A DNA stretch of 64,000 nucleotides, taken from the NCBI GenBank assembly GCA_029747015.1, contig JAKOGI010002251.1:1-64000 (forward strand). The letters run 5' to 3'. A program made the translations under genes and the position numbers. The notes under the pieces were generated by a model. That model was not told the origin of the DNA. It saw nothing but the letters and a program-made list of their open reading frames with translations, and did no database searches. Origin of the DNA: Carnegiea gigantea (taxonomy: Eukaryota; Streptophyta; Magnoliopsida; Caryophyllales; Cactaceae). Positions 46,520 to 59,281 of the stretch are shown here, in pieces; the first letter of the stretch is position 1; each line of letters opens with the position of its first letter.

Positions 46520-48373
46520 AAATCTTTCTCATTTTACGATAAACTCTGCACGCTTGTACTCATCTAGTTAGCTGTTTTCTTCCAAAAAGAGGTGGAGGTC
46601 TAATCAGAGTGAACCCTAGGCTCCTCTTGCTAGGGAGAGGGTAGGAAGTAGTAATCTGATAGGGCTTATAACTAGTTGAGGGTTAGGGTGAGGGCTCAAA
46701 GAGGTGATCATTAGGAGAAAAAAAACAAAAAACCTTACCAGTGGTATGGAAGGCAACAAAAAATGAGGAGACAATTGAGCCCCTAGGTTTTTGAAGAATT
46801 TTTAGGATTCAGAATAACATGGAAATGAGAAGTATGGTAATAAACATCCTTCATAGTATGCTATATGAAAGGACGCAAGAATGGGAATTAATTAACTCCA
46901 CATAAACATTACAAAACCAACACTTAAAATAATGCCAGCTATGCACTAAATGCTCTCTTAAAGTTGGAGATACTCAGAGGTATAATCACTCCAAGGTCTA
47001 TGGCATTGTTAAGGACTGGCAGGCAATAATCTTCTAGAAAACATTCCCTATGCTCTTACTCTAGCTCTATATAACATTATCCCATGGAGAGCTCCCATCC
47101 AACTAGCCCCTTAAGGGGTAAGAAGGAAGTGGCATAGGTTAAGAAAGAGTCCATAGACTAGCAATCCAAATGGTGCAACATCTTAAATCAAGAATTTGAG
47201 AAGAATCTCTAAGAAACTTCTAAAGAAGAAAGTGGTAAGAACTCTTACAAACTAGAAACTAGAAAGGAATCTTAAGAAGTTGCCATATTTGTAATGAAAA
47301 TTCTAGTAAAGTTAATGCATATTTATATCAAAAATTAGAGCAAATAATCTCTCACTTTTCAAGGGGAAAACACTAAGAGCACTAGATCTACAATAAAATA
47401 AGTTCTCAAAACCAATAAAAGGCATTGTTAACTATATAGGAAAAATGGTGAAAGGATGGGAATCCTGGCCACAAGTGAAAAAATTTATTCCTAACACATG
47501 GAGGCAAAGATCTTAGGAAAACAGATTATCACAACCGATGACAAGTCTCTCAAAATATGGAAAAGAAATTCAGCTACGAAGTTAATTCCAAAACTATAAT
47601 TTAGAATCTATTAGGAGAAAGATGCAGGTGACACTTTAGAAGATCTCAAGTGCTTAGCAGAAGTTAAAACCAACCCTGAGGTAAATCCAGAAGTAGGCAT
47701 ATTTATAAAGAGGAACATAGGTCCTCAAGAGAAATTGCAACCAACCATGAGATGCTCTAGACCTGAGTAACCCCAAAAATAGGGATCCTTATAAAGAGGC
47801 ACATAGGCCAAGTTAAATGACCAAGGTTGAGATCCAGCTAAAAATAAGTCAACTAAACACGAGCAGGTAAATGATTTAAGTAGAAACTAGAAGACTAGCC
47901 CTTGGATATTAATTCATAAAAAAAGCTCAGTAAACCTAAAGTCATGTATAAACTCTCACCTGTAAGCCTTAGAGTGTGCTCTAAGGGAATCCTAAAGAAA
48001 CCATTGCCTAATAGCTCTTATACATGCCTAACTTTAGCTTGTAATAGGAGAAAAGAGTGACTTATCTTACAATAAGAGAAAGGAGATGATATCTTGATCG
48101 TGGCTAAATCGACTACAAAGAGGCAAAGATCTTAGAGAAAAAGTGATCGGAAGGAAATGTAATTCCTCTAGGAATGGAGTCCTAATACCAAATCTCTAAC
48201 AAATTTCTTCTAAATCCCTATATAAGTAACACTATATTAAACATCAATGGGTAAGCAATTCAAGCCAGTCATGCACTTTTCAATTAGGTAAAGTCAATTA
48301 AGCATTTCCCTCGATTTCCCTCTATAACTTGGGTATTAAGGCTCTTTTGGGGGAAAACACCACTTTTCTCCTC
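46520..48373. repeat. Segment X copy 2, left part
   Basis: Collinear with 25985-27784. A small insertion near 46700 (AGGTGATCATTAGG...) is absent from copy 1. The unidentified minus-strand coiled-coil frame is cut at the junction. Confidence 0.78.
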
Positions 48374-50823
48374 TATAATAGCCTAACCCTAAATCATCTT
48401 TGTTTATTTAATTACCTCATCATAAAGATTTTCTCATATTTATTTATAGTATTCAATTATTTCGTTTTAAAAAAAAATCATTTGGGTCCTTGCTTTGCGA
48501 TTTGGGTTTTTGTTATCTTAACATTTCAGGAAAATCGATAGCAGGCCTTGATAATTATAATCTAAGTGATTTAATTTATTTTTTTGTAATGTCACAAAAA
48601 TCCAAATTCGAGTTACATAAAAGTCTTATCGCTATGGAGCATTTTATTATCGAGCCCAATTAATATTGGCCTAATTTGAAGCCTAACAATTTTGCTTAAT
48701 TAAATCTAGCTAATTACCATGATTTTATGTATAATTGTATTTAGTTAAAAGCTACTTTTAGGAGATAAACTTCCGCTAAGTATTTAAGATCATTTCAAGC
48801 CAAGTAAGAGACATATCGCACAAAACCATCTCCCTCTTCTCTCTCCTCCGTAGCTGCGGCACCCACCCCCCTTTGCTTGCGGTTATTCTTGCCATCATAG
48901 CCACCATCGGAGCAACCATCACCACCAGTCCAGCACCACTAGCTCAGCCATCATCCCCTCTCAACACCAACCCTCATCAATCACTTTTCTCACTTCTCTT
49001 TTAGGCATCAAAGTGAGTTACTTGGGTTTGTTGTTTTGGATTTTTGGTTTTCATTCTTATTTTTTTATTTTTAATTGTTGATCTTGTTATTTTGATGAAA
49101 TCAAGAGTTATTTTGATATTTTTAATTGTTGATTAAGTTTGGGGCATGCTACAGTTTAAGGTTATTCATGATCTTACAAGTTTAAGATTAAAAGTATGTT
49201 TTCATGGATTGTTTATATTTGGTTTAGTGGTTTTAATCTCTTATAATGTTTATGAGACTGTTTAGTGATTTTGGGATGAGATACATATGTTTTGTGTTGG
49301 ACATAAGCTAGGGTTTAGGGCAAGTAATGCATAGCTTGAATGATTTTGGCATTAAGTATGTCGGTTGCTTATGTTTTGATACAAACTGAATCTTGGATGT
49401 GTTATTTGACTTGAAAAGAAATGATTTGGTGCGATTCTTGAAAAGGGATGGATTATAAAAATTTCCCCAATTGATTATAAAGGATCATTTTTCCCACTTA
49501 TGCAAATAAATAAGGTTATGGATGCATTTAGAGTGAGTTTGAGAAATAGAAGAATTGAAAATTTAGTGTACATGACTATGGAGTGAAATTGAGTAATATG
49601 GGTTTGTATGGTAATGAGAAGGGCCAAGACTTCATTACATGATTTTAAGGTATGATTTTGGATGGGGAATTATGTGAAAAGAAGGAAGAAAGCTAAAATA
49701 GTAGGGCTATGAACAGTCAAAAAACAGGGGTGACTTTGTGTTTAAACTGGTAATGATCAGCCCATTGAAAAATTATGATTTTTGGTGGGTGGATACGTCA
49801 GTGTGCTAAATTTCAAATGCCTTTTGATTTACCTTAATCCAAGTGCCTATTTTATCAGAGATGTGCAGGTTAGACCAAAGCTAGCATACTTATGCTCTAG
49901 CCCTATTTTGGGAATCATACTCGGTGTTCTAGATAAAATTTTTTGGGACTTCTTGAGCTTTCGATATTGGGGTATTGGGTCTCAATCGGAGATTGAAATA
50001 CTAAGTTATGAGTCATTCTTTCTAAGCCCCTGTTATGCTCTTACTTTTCTTGTACTAAATTATTAGCTATAAAATAAATATATTTACTAACCATGTGCTT
50101 CTACAATGATATTTTTGTGCAGAATTAGGGCCTAATATATCCTTTCCTTCCCTTTTGTGCATAATCCCATTTCAGTGAATTTTATTAAAAGTACAAGGTA
50201 CGTTTATTGTCTATATCTTTAGAAATCAGCACGTATTTATCAAAATTATAATGTTTTGGTAAGTATATCAGTGAATCAATTTAATCAATGATTTATCACA
50301 TAATAATAAGTGACTCCATTAGTTATCAGTTACAAGGCATTGCCCTTTAATTACCTGCGGGGCTTCAGGCCAGTCCCCGATTGACTTGACAGGTGTACTC
50401 CTATCCATAGATCGTAACAGCTACCAGGGCTTCACTATCAGAAAATAATTAGCAATACATTTTTACGTTCATCTTATTCCATATTTTAAATTAAAATGAA
50501 TTGCACTGTGGGCCTAATCAGCTTTTCAATGATCATTTTGAAATATTTTCATGTTTTGTTTTAGAAAAATGTTCAGTTAATCACCCTCAGGCGGGCAGGA
50601 GGAATGAAGGTGATAAGTGCGGAAGGAAGTGTTAATGGAATGGTGGTGTATTAGTGTTGAGATACTTTTAACACTATATTGTGATATATTTTGATGTTGA
50701 AATGGTCTACTCTACCAAAGTTCTATATTTTGATGTAATCTTTGAGATAGTTGAATAATTTTGATGTTAGAACTATTCATATATACCTATATATATATAT
50801 GAAGAGAATGCAAACAGTGAAGA
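48374..50823. mobile_element. LTR-like element, family B copy 2, inserted in X
   Basis: Comparison with the empty site in X copy 1 (27777-27790) fixes the insertion at exactly 48374-50823, with TCCTC duplicated (48369-48373 and 50824-50828). It begins TATAATAGCCTAACC (expected TG end mutated) and shares blocks with 19150-22030. At 2450 bp with no coding domain it is probably a solo LTR. The right end lacks a CA, and a (TA)n run lies at 50783-50800. Confidence 0.78.
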
Positions 50824-51004
50824 TCCTCATTGAGTTTTCATCGTTCCTATGGTAGGCATACTCCCACACCAATTCCTACAACTCACAAATCGAGAAGACG
50901 TACTCTCTATCATAGGATAAAATAGAAATGAAAACGTAGTCTTGAATTGAATGAAATCTTCAATCTTTTACATAATATATAAAAATATAATCAAATTATT
51001 CTTC
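50824..51004. repeat. Segment X copy 2, right part
   Basis: It continues X after the family B insertion up to LTR2; collinear with 27780-27960. Confidence 0.8.
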
Positions 51005-52082
51005 TGTAAAACCCTTGAAAATATTCTAAAATTTATTTAGATTTGTTTGTGAGATGGACTGACTTAGAACGTGTAAGCTTCTAGGGTGATTAATTTCTGG
51101 GGAATCTAGATATGTAGTCTGGGTGCTAGTCAAGCAGTCCAAGCCAAAAGAAACATTTATTTTCTCGATCTTCTACACCCGAAATTTCAAAAATTCCCTT
51201 TTAAAAAATAAAAAAAATCGAAGAAGAAAAGCAGGAGACCCTATCCTTCATATTCTTCTCTTCCCCTCACCTTGCCTCACAAGAAACCCTCAAGGACACA
51301 CTCTCTCTTCTTCTCCCCTCTCCTTCGCAGTGCCCCCATGACAATCTCTCTCTCACAGGCCAGCAGCCACCCCTCTCACACGCCAGCAGCCACCCCTCAA
51401 CCACATCACCAGCAGCTGTCGGCCACCTATCTATCTTTCACTCACTCTCTTCGTAAGTCCTCCCTCTCTCTCACTCCCTTGGCAAGTTTGGCTAGGGTTT
51501 GTGAAAAACCCTAGTCCAAACATCTTCTCATTAGTGAATTCATTACAAATTATAAACTGTTGGTGAAAAATATAAGTATCTTGATGTTTTCCTCAATTTT
51601 CCAAATTTGTATATATGGTTGAAGAGCTAAAAACAACACAACTCCCTCATTTTTCGTTACAATCTTCTTTCAAGGTAAAGATTAATTCTTCCTTATGGCT
51701 TGGATTAGTTTGATGGTTGGGATTGGTGAGTTAATGGGAAGGATGTTGTATGCATGCATTGTGAAGGTTTCAGGTTGGGATTGATTGAATTTAGGACCAA
51801 AGAAGTGGTAAACTACTGATTTCACTGTGACCAGAACATAGATTGACTTCATTGGATTACTGGCAATTATAAGCCTTTCCAAAAAAATGAAAACATTATG
51901 GATTATAAATCTATGTGTCCTCTGGCCGTGAAATTTCAATCTTGTAAATTGGAGTTAAAATCAAAGAGATATCTCAAAAATATGAAGACTACACAATGCT
52001 GACATGCACTGGGATAGTTTAGGATTTTGGGTAGAATCAAATCCGTTAGGTCTATATTCTATTAAAGGCCCTAAAAAGATGT

Positions 52083-53402
52083 TGATATAAATTAGTCAGA
52101 TATGTCCCAAACAATTTCCCCCAATCTAGGTAATCCAGTTTTAAGCATCCAAGTGCCAGAAACAAGTTCCGTTTTGCAAGCTGACAAAGCGATAGTATCC
52201 AAGTTTCATCCCTCTAATGTACTTGATATTGTTTTTCTTATTTTCTAGAGTAAATGACATCCAATTACTATAGTGCTTTTTTTGTTAGTTCAATTAGGAT
52301 GTCTAGTTTATAGACATGTCAAGCATGAACCAAAAGGAGCACGTTAAGAGCCTAGTTCAGCCTATTTTATCAAGCTACTTGGTAGGCACCTAAAAATGCA
52401 CGATTGAAAAGATCTTCGTGATTAAGGTCCTCAATGATGTCCAAATCCTGATTTTCAAAAGGGGGGGTTTCTAGACATCTTGAGGTTTTCCCCTATAGAA
52501 GGAAACTATAGATTAGTCATTAAAATGTAGTGGCCCAATAGTAGCAAAGCAACCGGTCTACACACCACCTAGCGGATGGTCTTCACCTAGAGGGCTTACC
52601 CTCTTAGGTGGGTTTTCTCCACCAAGATGAGTGTGTGCTTGGTTGTCTACTAGTGCTTAGTCACTATGTGATTCATCCATGAAGAAAAAGCCATGTGGAG
52701 AAAGGAAAAGAAGCCATGTTGTAAGTAATAATTCAGACACTATGGCATAAAGTGGCACGCATGCATACGCCTTGGTCTTTTGAGATGACAGCCATGTATG
52801 CTTTCCTTTCTAGGGAGGAAAACATGACTAATCAAGCCTAGAATCATCAACGAATAGCTTAAGTTAATTATTTTGAAGCTATTACACTCATTTGTTCTTG
52901 CTTTCAAGCTATGTACCAAACCGTGTGCTTAGCTATTTAAATGTACTTAGTGACTTTCCTAAACATTAAGTAATCTCTTAAGGATTACCTAGTGAGTAAG
53001 GAAAGGGTTGGACATGCCTTATAAATAGGATGGGCACCTCTGTTGTACTTAATGTTGAGAAATTAAAATCAGAAGTTGAGTTAGAAACTCCTTTGTGTTC
53101 TTACTTTAAATTCTCTACTTGCTTATCTCTAATTAGGCCAATTAGAGTGGTGTTCAAGTGAGTCTTAATCTTGATTAGGTGGTCAAATCTATATTCTAAT
53201 ATGAGATTGGGGGCCCTGAAATAGTTCTTACTATTGAAACCCGTATCTAAGAAACGTTTTAGTTCTATCGATTCCGTTGTTTCCAGTTCACGTGTTTTAC
53301 TTTCACCCACACGCCATCACTTCTCCACACCACACTCCCTTTCCTTTTTTCATAAATTTGAGCTTTCCTTTCATTCCCTCTTCTTCCTGCATGACTACAT
53401 CA
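52083..53402 (+). repeat. D2 5' LTR
   Basis: It starts TGATATAAATTAGTCAG and ends CATGACTACATCA. It is collinear with the 3' LTR. Confidence 0.92.
53020..53027 (+). promoter_or_regulatory. TATA box in D2 5' LTR
   Basis: TATAAATA, also present in the 3' LTR at 58898-58905 despite LTR divergence. Confidence 0.62.
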
Positions 53403-53406
53403 ATTT

Positions 53407-53418
53407 TGGTATCATAGG
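53407..53418 (+). other. D2 primer-binding site
   Basis: TGGTATCATAGG lies four bases after the LTR and resembles the Met-tRNA PBS (two mismatches to TGGTATCAGAGC). Confidence 0.78.
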
Positions 53419-53528
53419 AAGTTCAGTCTTGGCATAAAACTAAACCCCACACATCTTTCTCTCTCTTTGTCATTCCACCAAACAAAACCGAAACACAAAA
53501 TAGCCTTGTTTCGTGTTCATCAATCAAC

Positions 53529-54597
53529 ATGACCTGTACAAGTGTAATGACTCTTGAAGAGTAGTTTGAAGCTCTCATGGAGAACTTTGAAGAAACCATT
53601 ACATCCAATGTTGAATTAAAGAATCAAACTAAAAAATTAGAAAAGAAGAACGAGTGCTTGCAAATGGAAATAACATGAAACAGAAACAGAAGGCAGTTGA
53701 AAGTCCAACTACATCTGTTCATGATGAAGAAGAAGCAAATAACCTACATAGCTTCTCCAGTGAAGAAGAACCTCTAAGAAGAACAAGAGGTGCCAGAAGA
53801 GCACCCAACAACTCTAATGATTTCATGGTTGAAATTCAAGAGTTTGAGGGTGAACTGGATCCTGATGAGTTTCTAGAGTGGCTACACACTGTTGAACGGA
53901 TTTTCGATTACAAAGACATTCCAGAAGAGAAGAAAGTGAAGCTAGTTGCACTTAGATTAAGAAAATGTGCATCCCTCTGGTGGAAAAATCTCTATGCTAA
54001 GCGAACCAGGAACAGAAAAGGTAAGATTAGAACATGGGAAAAGATGAAGTCAAAATTAAAGTCCCGGTTCCTTCCTGCAACGTATGTTCAAGATAGTTAT
54101 TCCCAACTACATAATTTGACTCAGGGAAATCTAACTGCTGGAGAACATACGAGTGAGTTCGAAAAGCTTCGGATTAAGTATGATATTCAGGAGCCTGAAG
54201 CACAGACAATTGTTAGATACTTGGGTGGCCTTGATCCTTAATATTCTAACTTGGTGGAATTACAGCAGTATACCATGTTTGATGAAGTTTGTGTGTTAGC
54301 ACACAAAGTTGAGCAACAACGAAGAAACAAGCCAATCAAACAGTATTCTCAAAACCTCCAATTCGTACTTCACCATTTTACAAGGGGAGTTTGAATTTCC
54401 CTCCTAGAACTAACCCACAAATGTCGTCTTCCCTTATGCCACAAAGAACCTAAACTCCTCAAAGCACCTAGCCTGCACCATGGCCTGCACCATGGCCCTC
54501 ACCTGATCAAGAGCGTCCCTACGAATTTTCAATGAGTAACCAACACTGTTTTAAGTGTCAGGGACTTGGGCATATTGCTTCTAATTGCCCAAATTGA
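53529..54597 (+). pseudogene. D2 gag
   Basis: The ATG at 53529 opens MTCTSVMTLEE, then a TAG; a coiled-coil N-terminus follows (NVELKNQTKKLEKKNE). After a frameshift near 53670 a 195-codon open stretch (53654-54241) carries the gag core: GELDPDEFLEWLHTVERIF, KKVKLVALRLRKCASLWW, FLPATYVQDSYSQLHNL and TSEFEKLRIKYDI. The zinc knuckle CFKCQGLGHIASNC (54547-54588) is a perfect CX2CX4HX4C. The frame ends CPN at a TGA (54595-54597), beyond which it runs on into protease, so gag and pol were probably one polyprotein. Confidence 0.9.
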
Positions 54598-55281
54598 AGA
54601 ATTATTACTCTTGCTAAATGGGATGCAATAAGAGAAGAAGATAAAGAGGAGGAACAGAAAGAGAACTAAGAAGAAGAAAAGGAGGACAAACAGGAGAAAG
54701 TAGTTGAAGCTATAGATAAAGGTGAGATACTAGTACTTCGAAGGGTACTAAGCAATCAGCGTGGAGTTAAGGATGAACAACGGGAAAACATTTTTCATTC
54801 CCATTGCACCGTTGAAGGTAAGGTGTGCTTGTTGATAATTGACGGAGGCAGTTATGCTAACGTTGTATCATTGAGCATGATCGAGAAATTAGGCCTCTAG
54901 GCCACGGCCCATCCCCATCTGTATAATATTCAGTGGCTCAATCAAAGTAAAGGCCCTCAAGTTAATTGTCGGTGTTTGATGTCGTTATCAATCAAGAAAA
55001 ATTATTGAGACGAGTTGTGGTGTGATGTGATTCCAATGGATGCATGCCATATCCTCTTGGGGCGTCCATGGATGCACGATCGTAAGGTGATGCATAATGG
55101 ATTTCTGAATACCTATTCCTTCTCAAAAGGAGGAAAGAAGATCACTTTGGTGCCATTATCCCCATCCAAACTTTCCAAACACAAACCACAAAAACGACCT
55201 AAAAGATCAGATATGTTATTTGCATGCAGTGAGCCTTTATTGAAAGCATCTTATCATGAGTTTAAAGCTTTTAGAGAGTGA
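54598..55281 (+). pseudogene. D2 aspartic protease
   Basis: In the same frame as gag: a Glu/Lys-rich linker, then LLIIDGGSYANVVSLSMIEK (active-site D-G-G, about 54835-54890), YNIQWLNQSKGPQVNCRC, and an 88-codon open tail (55015-55281) with WCDVIPMDACHILLGRPW. Stops after LGL (TAG), after KNY (TGA) and in the linker (TAA) are single-base changes. Its role would be maturation of Gag-Pol. Confidence 0.86.
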
Positions 55282-56108
55282 ATTTTAGCCACTCAAGAAG
55301 AGTCTAAGACACCTTTACCAGACCATCCAATTGCTAAGTCGTTACTCAAATGACTTGGCCATGTATTCCCTGAAGAGATACCCTCCGGATTACCCCCGAA
55401 ACGGGATATCCAACACCATATCGACTTATTCCAGGTTTAATTATTCTAAATAAACTAGCATACCGAATAAACCCAAAAGACACTGCTAGGATTCAGAAAC
55501 AAGTTGAAGAATTGATGGCTAAAGGATGGGCTCGGGAATCCGTTAGCCCATGCACCGTTCTTGCACTACTGGTACGGGAGTATACGTATGTGTGTTGATA
55601 GTCGAGCTATAAATACAATCACTATTAAATACTGGTATCCAACACTGAGGCTCGAAGATATGCTTAACGAGCTACATGGTTGGAGGGTATCTATGAAGAT
55701 TGATTTGCGATGCAATTATTATCAGATTCGAATCAGAGAAGGTGACGAGTGGAAAATTTCTTTCAAAACAAAAGGTGGCCTATTCGAATGGTTGGTGATG
55801 TCGTTCAATTTCTCAAATGCTCGAAGCACCTTTATGAGGTTAATGAATCAAGTATTCAAGCCTTATATTAGGAAGTTCATTATCGTTCATTTCGATGATA
55901 TATTGATCTTCAGCAAAAATGAAAAAGAGCACCAAGATCATTTGACTAAGATTATGAAGGTGCTGGAATGTGAAAAGCTATACGAGCATCTCAAAAAGTG
56001 TTCATTTTTCACTTCTGAGGTCACTTTTTTGGGGTATATTGTAATTGCTGAAGGTATTGAAGCTGATAAAGCTAAGATTAAGGCCATTGGGAGTTGGCCC
56101 AGGCCGTA
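55282..56108 (+). pseudogene. D2 reverse transcriptase
   Basis: It starts with a linker (HPIAKSLLK, stop, LGHVFPEEIPSGLPPKR). After frame damage near 55430-55570 a 182-codon open block follows: [58 protein letters not shown] and the catalytic [12 protein letters not shown], with both Asp residues of the xxDD box present. The next motifs, [16 protein letters not shown] and [11 protein letters not shown], end at a TAG where CAG is expected. The catalytic core is therefore intact at the key residues although the gene is broken. Confidence 0.9.
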
Positions 56109-56690
56109 GGGTATACATGACGTTCGTAGTTTTCACGGACTTGTTTCGTTTTACCGGCGTTTTATTCATGATTTTAGCACTATTACTGCGCCAATGACCG
56201 AGGTGCTTAAGGGCACATCATTCAGATGGACCCCTAAGGCACAATTAGCTTTTGAAGAGGTGAAAAGGAACCTAACGCAAGCACCAATGTTAGCCTTTCC
56301 CTGCTTTGATAAGATATTCGAAGTTGAATGCGATGCATCTGGCGTTGGCATCGGTGGAGTTCTTACTTAGGATGGCAAACCATTAGCCTTCTTAAGTGAG
56401 AAATTATATGATTCCAAGCGAAAATACTCTACTTATGATAAAGAATTTTATGCTATTGTTCGATATTTGGAGCACTGGAGTCATTATTTGATGGCCGGCG
56501 AGTTTATATTACAGTCTGACCACGACGCCTTGAAATATATTCAAGGACAGCACAAGTTAAACTTTAGGCACGCTAAGTGGGTTGAATGTCTCCAATCATT
56601 CTATTCACTATTCGATACAAGTAAGGGAAGCTGAATAAAAGCGCTGATGCCTTATCTAGAAGATATCTATTGCTGTTTTAGTTAGATGCT
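56109..56690 (+). pseudogene. D2 RNase H
   Basis: [20 protein letters not shown] (RT connection), then [17 protein letters not shown] with the first catalytic Asp (56325-56370), YSTYDKEFYAIVRYLEHW with the Glu, and QSDHDALKYIQGQHKLNFRH with the next Asp. It is interrupted by a TAG (56368-56370, CAG or CAA expected) and a frameshift before the GKLNKSADALSRR motif (about 56626-56660). Confidence 0.88.
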
Positions 56691-57983
56691 TCTGTTCTGG
56701 GTTTTAAGCATCTAAAATTATTATACTCTGGAGATGAAGACTTTGGAGAACTCTATGAAGCATGCCAATGGAACCCTATAGATGAATTTTTGATTCAAGA
56801 AGGATTCCTATTCAAAGATGCACGCCTGTGTGTACCTAAATGCAGCACCCTGGAGCTTCTAATTTAAGAAGTTCATAGACGTTCATTAGCTAGTCACTAT
56901 GGTGAGACTAAAACTTTTACGATTTTAAAAGAGCATTATTATTGGCATGGGATGTATAAAGATATCCAAGACATATTGAAACGCTGTGCAACATATCAAG
57001 TAGCCAAAAGTCACTTCCTCCTGCAAGGGCTATATAAGCCGTTACCAGTACCTACCTCACATTAGGTTGACGTGAGCATAGACTTTATTCTGGGCATGCC
57101 CAGAACTCAAAGGGGCAAAGGCTCCATATTTGTGGTGGTGGACCGATTTTCAAAGATGACCCATTTTATGCACTGCAATAAGACTAACAATGCCACCAAT
57201 ATTGCAGATTTATAATTCAAGAAGGTGAGTAAATTACATGATATTCCTCAATCCATTGTTTCAGATCAGGATACTAAGTTTTTAAGTCATTTTTGGGTCA
57301 CCTTATGGAAGAAACTGGGGACAAAGCTCAAGTGCAGCACTACCTGTGATCCCCAGGCCGACGGTCAGACTGAGGTCACAAATCGAACCATGAGAACGCT
57401 CCTTAAGACTTTGATTTCATCCCAGTCCAAGAAAGCTTGGGACCTTTCATTACCCTATGCAGACTTTGCTTATAAGAGAACCCCTAGAAGAGCAACTGGA
57501 GTGTCACCATTTAAGGTAGTATATGGGATTAACCCCATAACTCCCTTAGGTTTGACACCACGCCCCCTGGACCAGAAACCGAGTGCCAATGTAGATCAGA
57601 GAGTCAAGGAAATTCAAAAGCTACACGAACAAGTTAGAGGTAAAATTGAACAGTCTAATTTGTCTTATTCTACTCACGCAAACAGGACAAAAATGCAAAT
57701 GATGTTTCAGCAAGGAGACCTAGTATGTATCCATCTCCAAAAAGAGCATTTTCCAGCAAGGTGTAGAAACAAGTTAGTGCCAAGGGTAGATGGTCCTTTT
57801 GAGATCCTTGAACGCATCAACAACAATGCAGACAAGGTAGATCTCCCTAGTGATTATGGAGTTTCGGCTACGTTCAACATAGCTGATTTGAGCCCTTACG
57901 AAGAAGATGATTACCTATATGATTTGAGGTCAAATCATTTCAAAAAAAGGGGAGATGATGTAAATCAGTCAGATATGTCCTAA
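56691..57983 (+). pseudogene. D2 integrase
   Basis: The HHCC zinc domain reads EVHRRSLASHYGETKTFTIL and then LKRCATYQVAKS, where the last Cys of CxxC is Tyr. The catalytic core has [20 protein letters not shown] (first Asp, about 57080), PQSIVSDQDTKF (second Asp) and ADGQTEVTNRTMRTLL (the Glu). A 252-codon frame open to the end (57225-57983) finishes with a GPF/Y-type module (VPRVDGPFEILERI) and an acidic tail. The last nine codons lie inside the 3' LTR. A TAA at about 57213 breaks the middle. No chromodomain was recognised. Confidence 0.9.
57942..57955 (+). other. D2 polypurine tract
   Basis: AAAAAAAGGGGAGA lies immediately upstream of the 3' LTR and overlaps the end of the integrase frame. 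Confidence 0.85.
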
Positions 57984-59281
57984 ACAATTTCCCCAAGTCA
58001 AGGTAATCTAGTTTCTAGTATCCAAGTCCAAGAAACAAGTTCTATTTTACAAGCCGACAAAGTGATAGCACCAGGGTTTCACCCCTCTAATGGACCCGAT
58101 ATTATTTTTCTTATTTTCTAGATTAAACAACATCCAATTGTTGTAATTCTTTTTGCTTTAGTTCCATTGGGATGTCCAGTTTACAGGAATGTCAAGAACG
58201 GACCAAAACAAGCACATTAAGAGGCCCAATATAACCCATTTTGTCCAGCTGCTTGTTAGGCGCCTGAAAATGCATGGCTGAAAAGATCTTTGTGATTAAG
58301 GTCCTTAATGATGTCCAAATCCTAATTTTCTGGAAAGGGGGTTTCTAGACATCTTGAGGTTTCACCCCATAGAAGAAAACCACAGATTAGTCATCAAAAT
58401 ATAGTGGCCCAATAGCAGCAAAGCAGCTGGTCTATACTCTACCTAATAGCCAGTTTCTTCACCTAGAGGATTTACCCTCTTAGGTGGATTTTCTCCATCA
58501 AGGTGAGTGTGTGTTTGGTTGTCTACCAATGCTTAGTCACTATGTGACTTATCCATGAATAAAGAGCCACGTGGAGTGAGGAAAAGAAGCCATTTTGCAA
58601 GCAATGATTCGGACACTATGGCATGAAGTGGCAAGCATGCATACTCTTTGTTCTTTTGAGATGGCATCCATGTATGTTTTCCTTCCTAGGGAGGAAAACA
58701 TGATTAATCAAGCTTGAATCATCAAGGAATAGCTTAAGTTAATTATTTTGAAGCTATTACACTCATTCGTTCTTGCTTTGATTCGTTTATGCACTAAACC
58801 GTGTGCTCAGCTAGTTAAATGTACTTAGCGATTTTCCTAAGCATTAAGTAATCTCTTAAGTATTACCTACTCAGTAAGGAAAGGGCTGGACATGCCTTAT
58901 AAATAGGATGGACGTCCCTTTTGTGCTCAGTGTTGAGAAATTAAAATCAGAAGTTGAGTTAGAAACTCCTCTGTGTTGTTATTTTGAATTCTCTACTTCC
59001 CTATCTCTAATTAGGCCAATTAGTGTGGTGTTCAAGTGAGTCTTAATCTTGATTAGATGGTGAAATCTGCATCCTAATCTGAGATTGAGGGCCCTAAAAC
59101 AGTTCTTTGTGGTGAAATCTATATCTAAGAAACATTTCAGTTCTATCGATTCCTTTGTTTCTAGTTCACATGTTTTCCTTTCACCCACACGCCATCACTT
59201 TGCCATGCTACAATCCCTTTCTTTTCTCAACAAATTTGAGCTTTCCTTTCATTCCCTCTTCTTCCTTGCGTGACTACATCA
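57956..59281 (+). repeat. D2 3' LTR
   Basis: It starts TGATGTAAATCAGTCAG and ends CGTGACTACATCA. It is collinear with the 5' LTR at about 85% identity by eye and holds a TATA box at 58898-58905. Confidence 0.92.
58898..58905 (+). promoter_or_regulatory. TATA box in D2 3' LTR
   Basis: TATAAATA, the counterpart of 53020-53027. Confidence 0.6.

Larger units (their letters stand above)
52083..59281 (+). mobile_element. Gypsy element D2, full-length but dead, nested in LTR2
   Basis: It is 7.2 kb with LTRs 52083-53402 and 57956-59281, PBS, gag with an intact zinc knuckle, protease, RT, RNase H, integrase and PPT, flanked by the exact 5-bp duplication GATGT (52078-52082 and 59282-59286). LTRs differ by roughly 15% by eye, so it is old. 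Gag and pol share one frame and are broken mostly by stops that look like C-to-T changes in CAG, CAA or CGA codons. The D-G-G protease and the lack of a recognisable chromodomain place it near the lineage of D1; I do not assign a clade. Confidence 0.92.

Noticed and set aside
53234..53437. Frames at 53101-53310 (minus) and 53234-53437 (plus), repeated at 58979-59273
   Set aside because: Both positions are the same part of the two D2 LTRs; no protein similarity was recognised.
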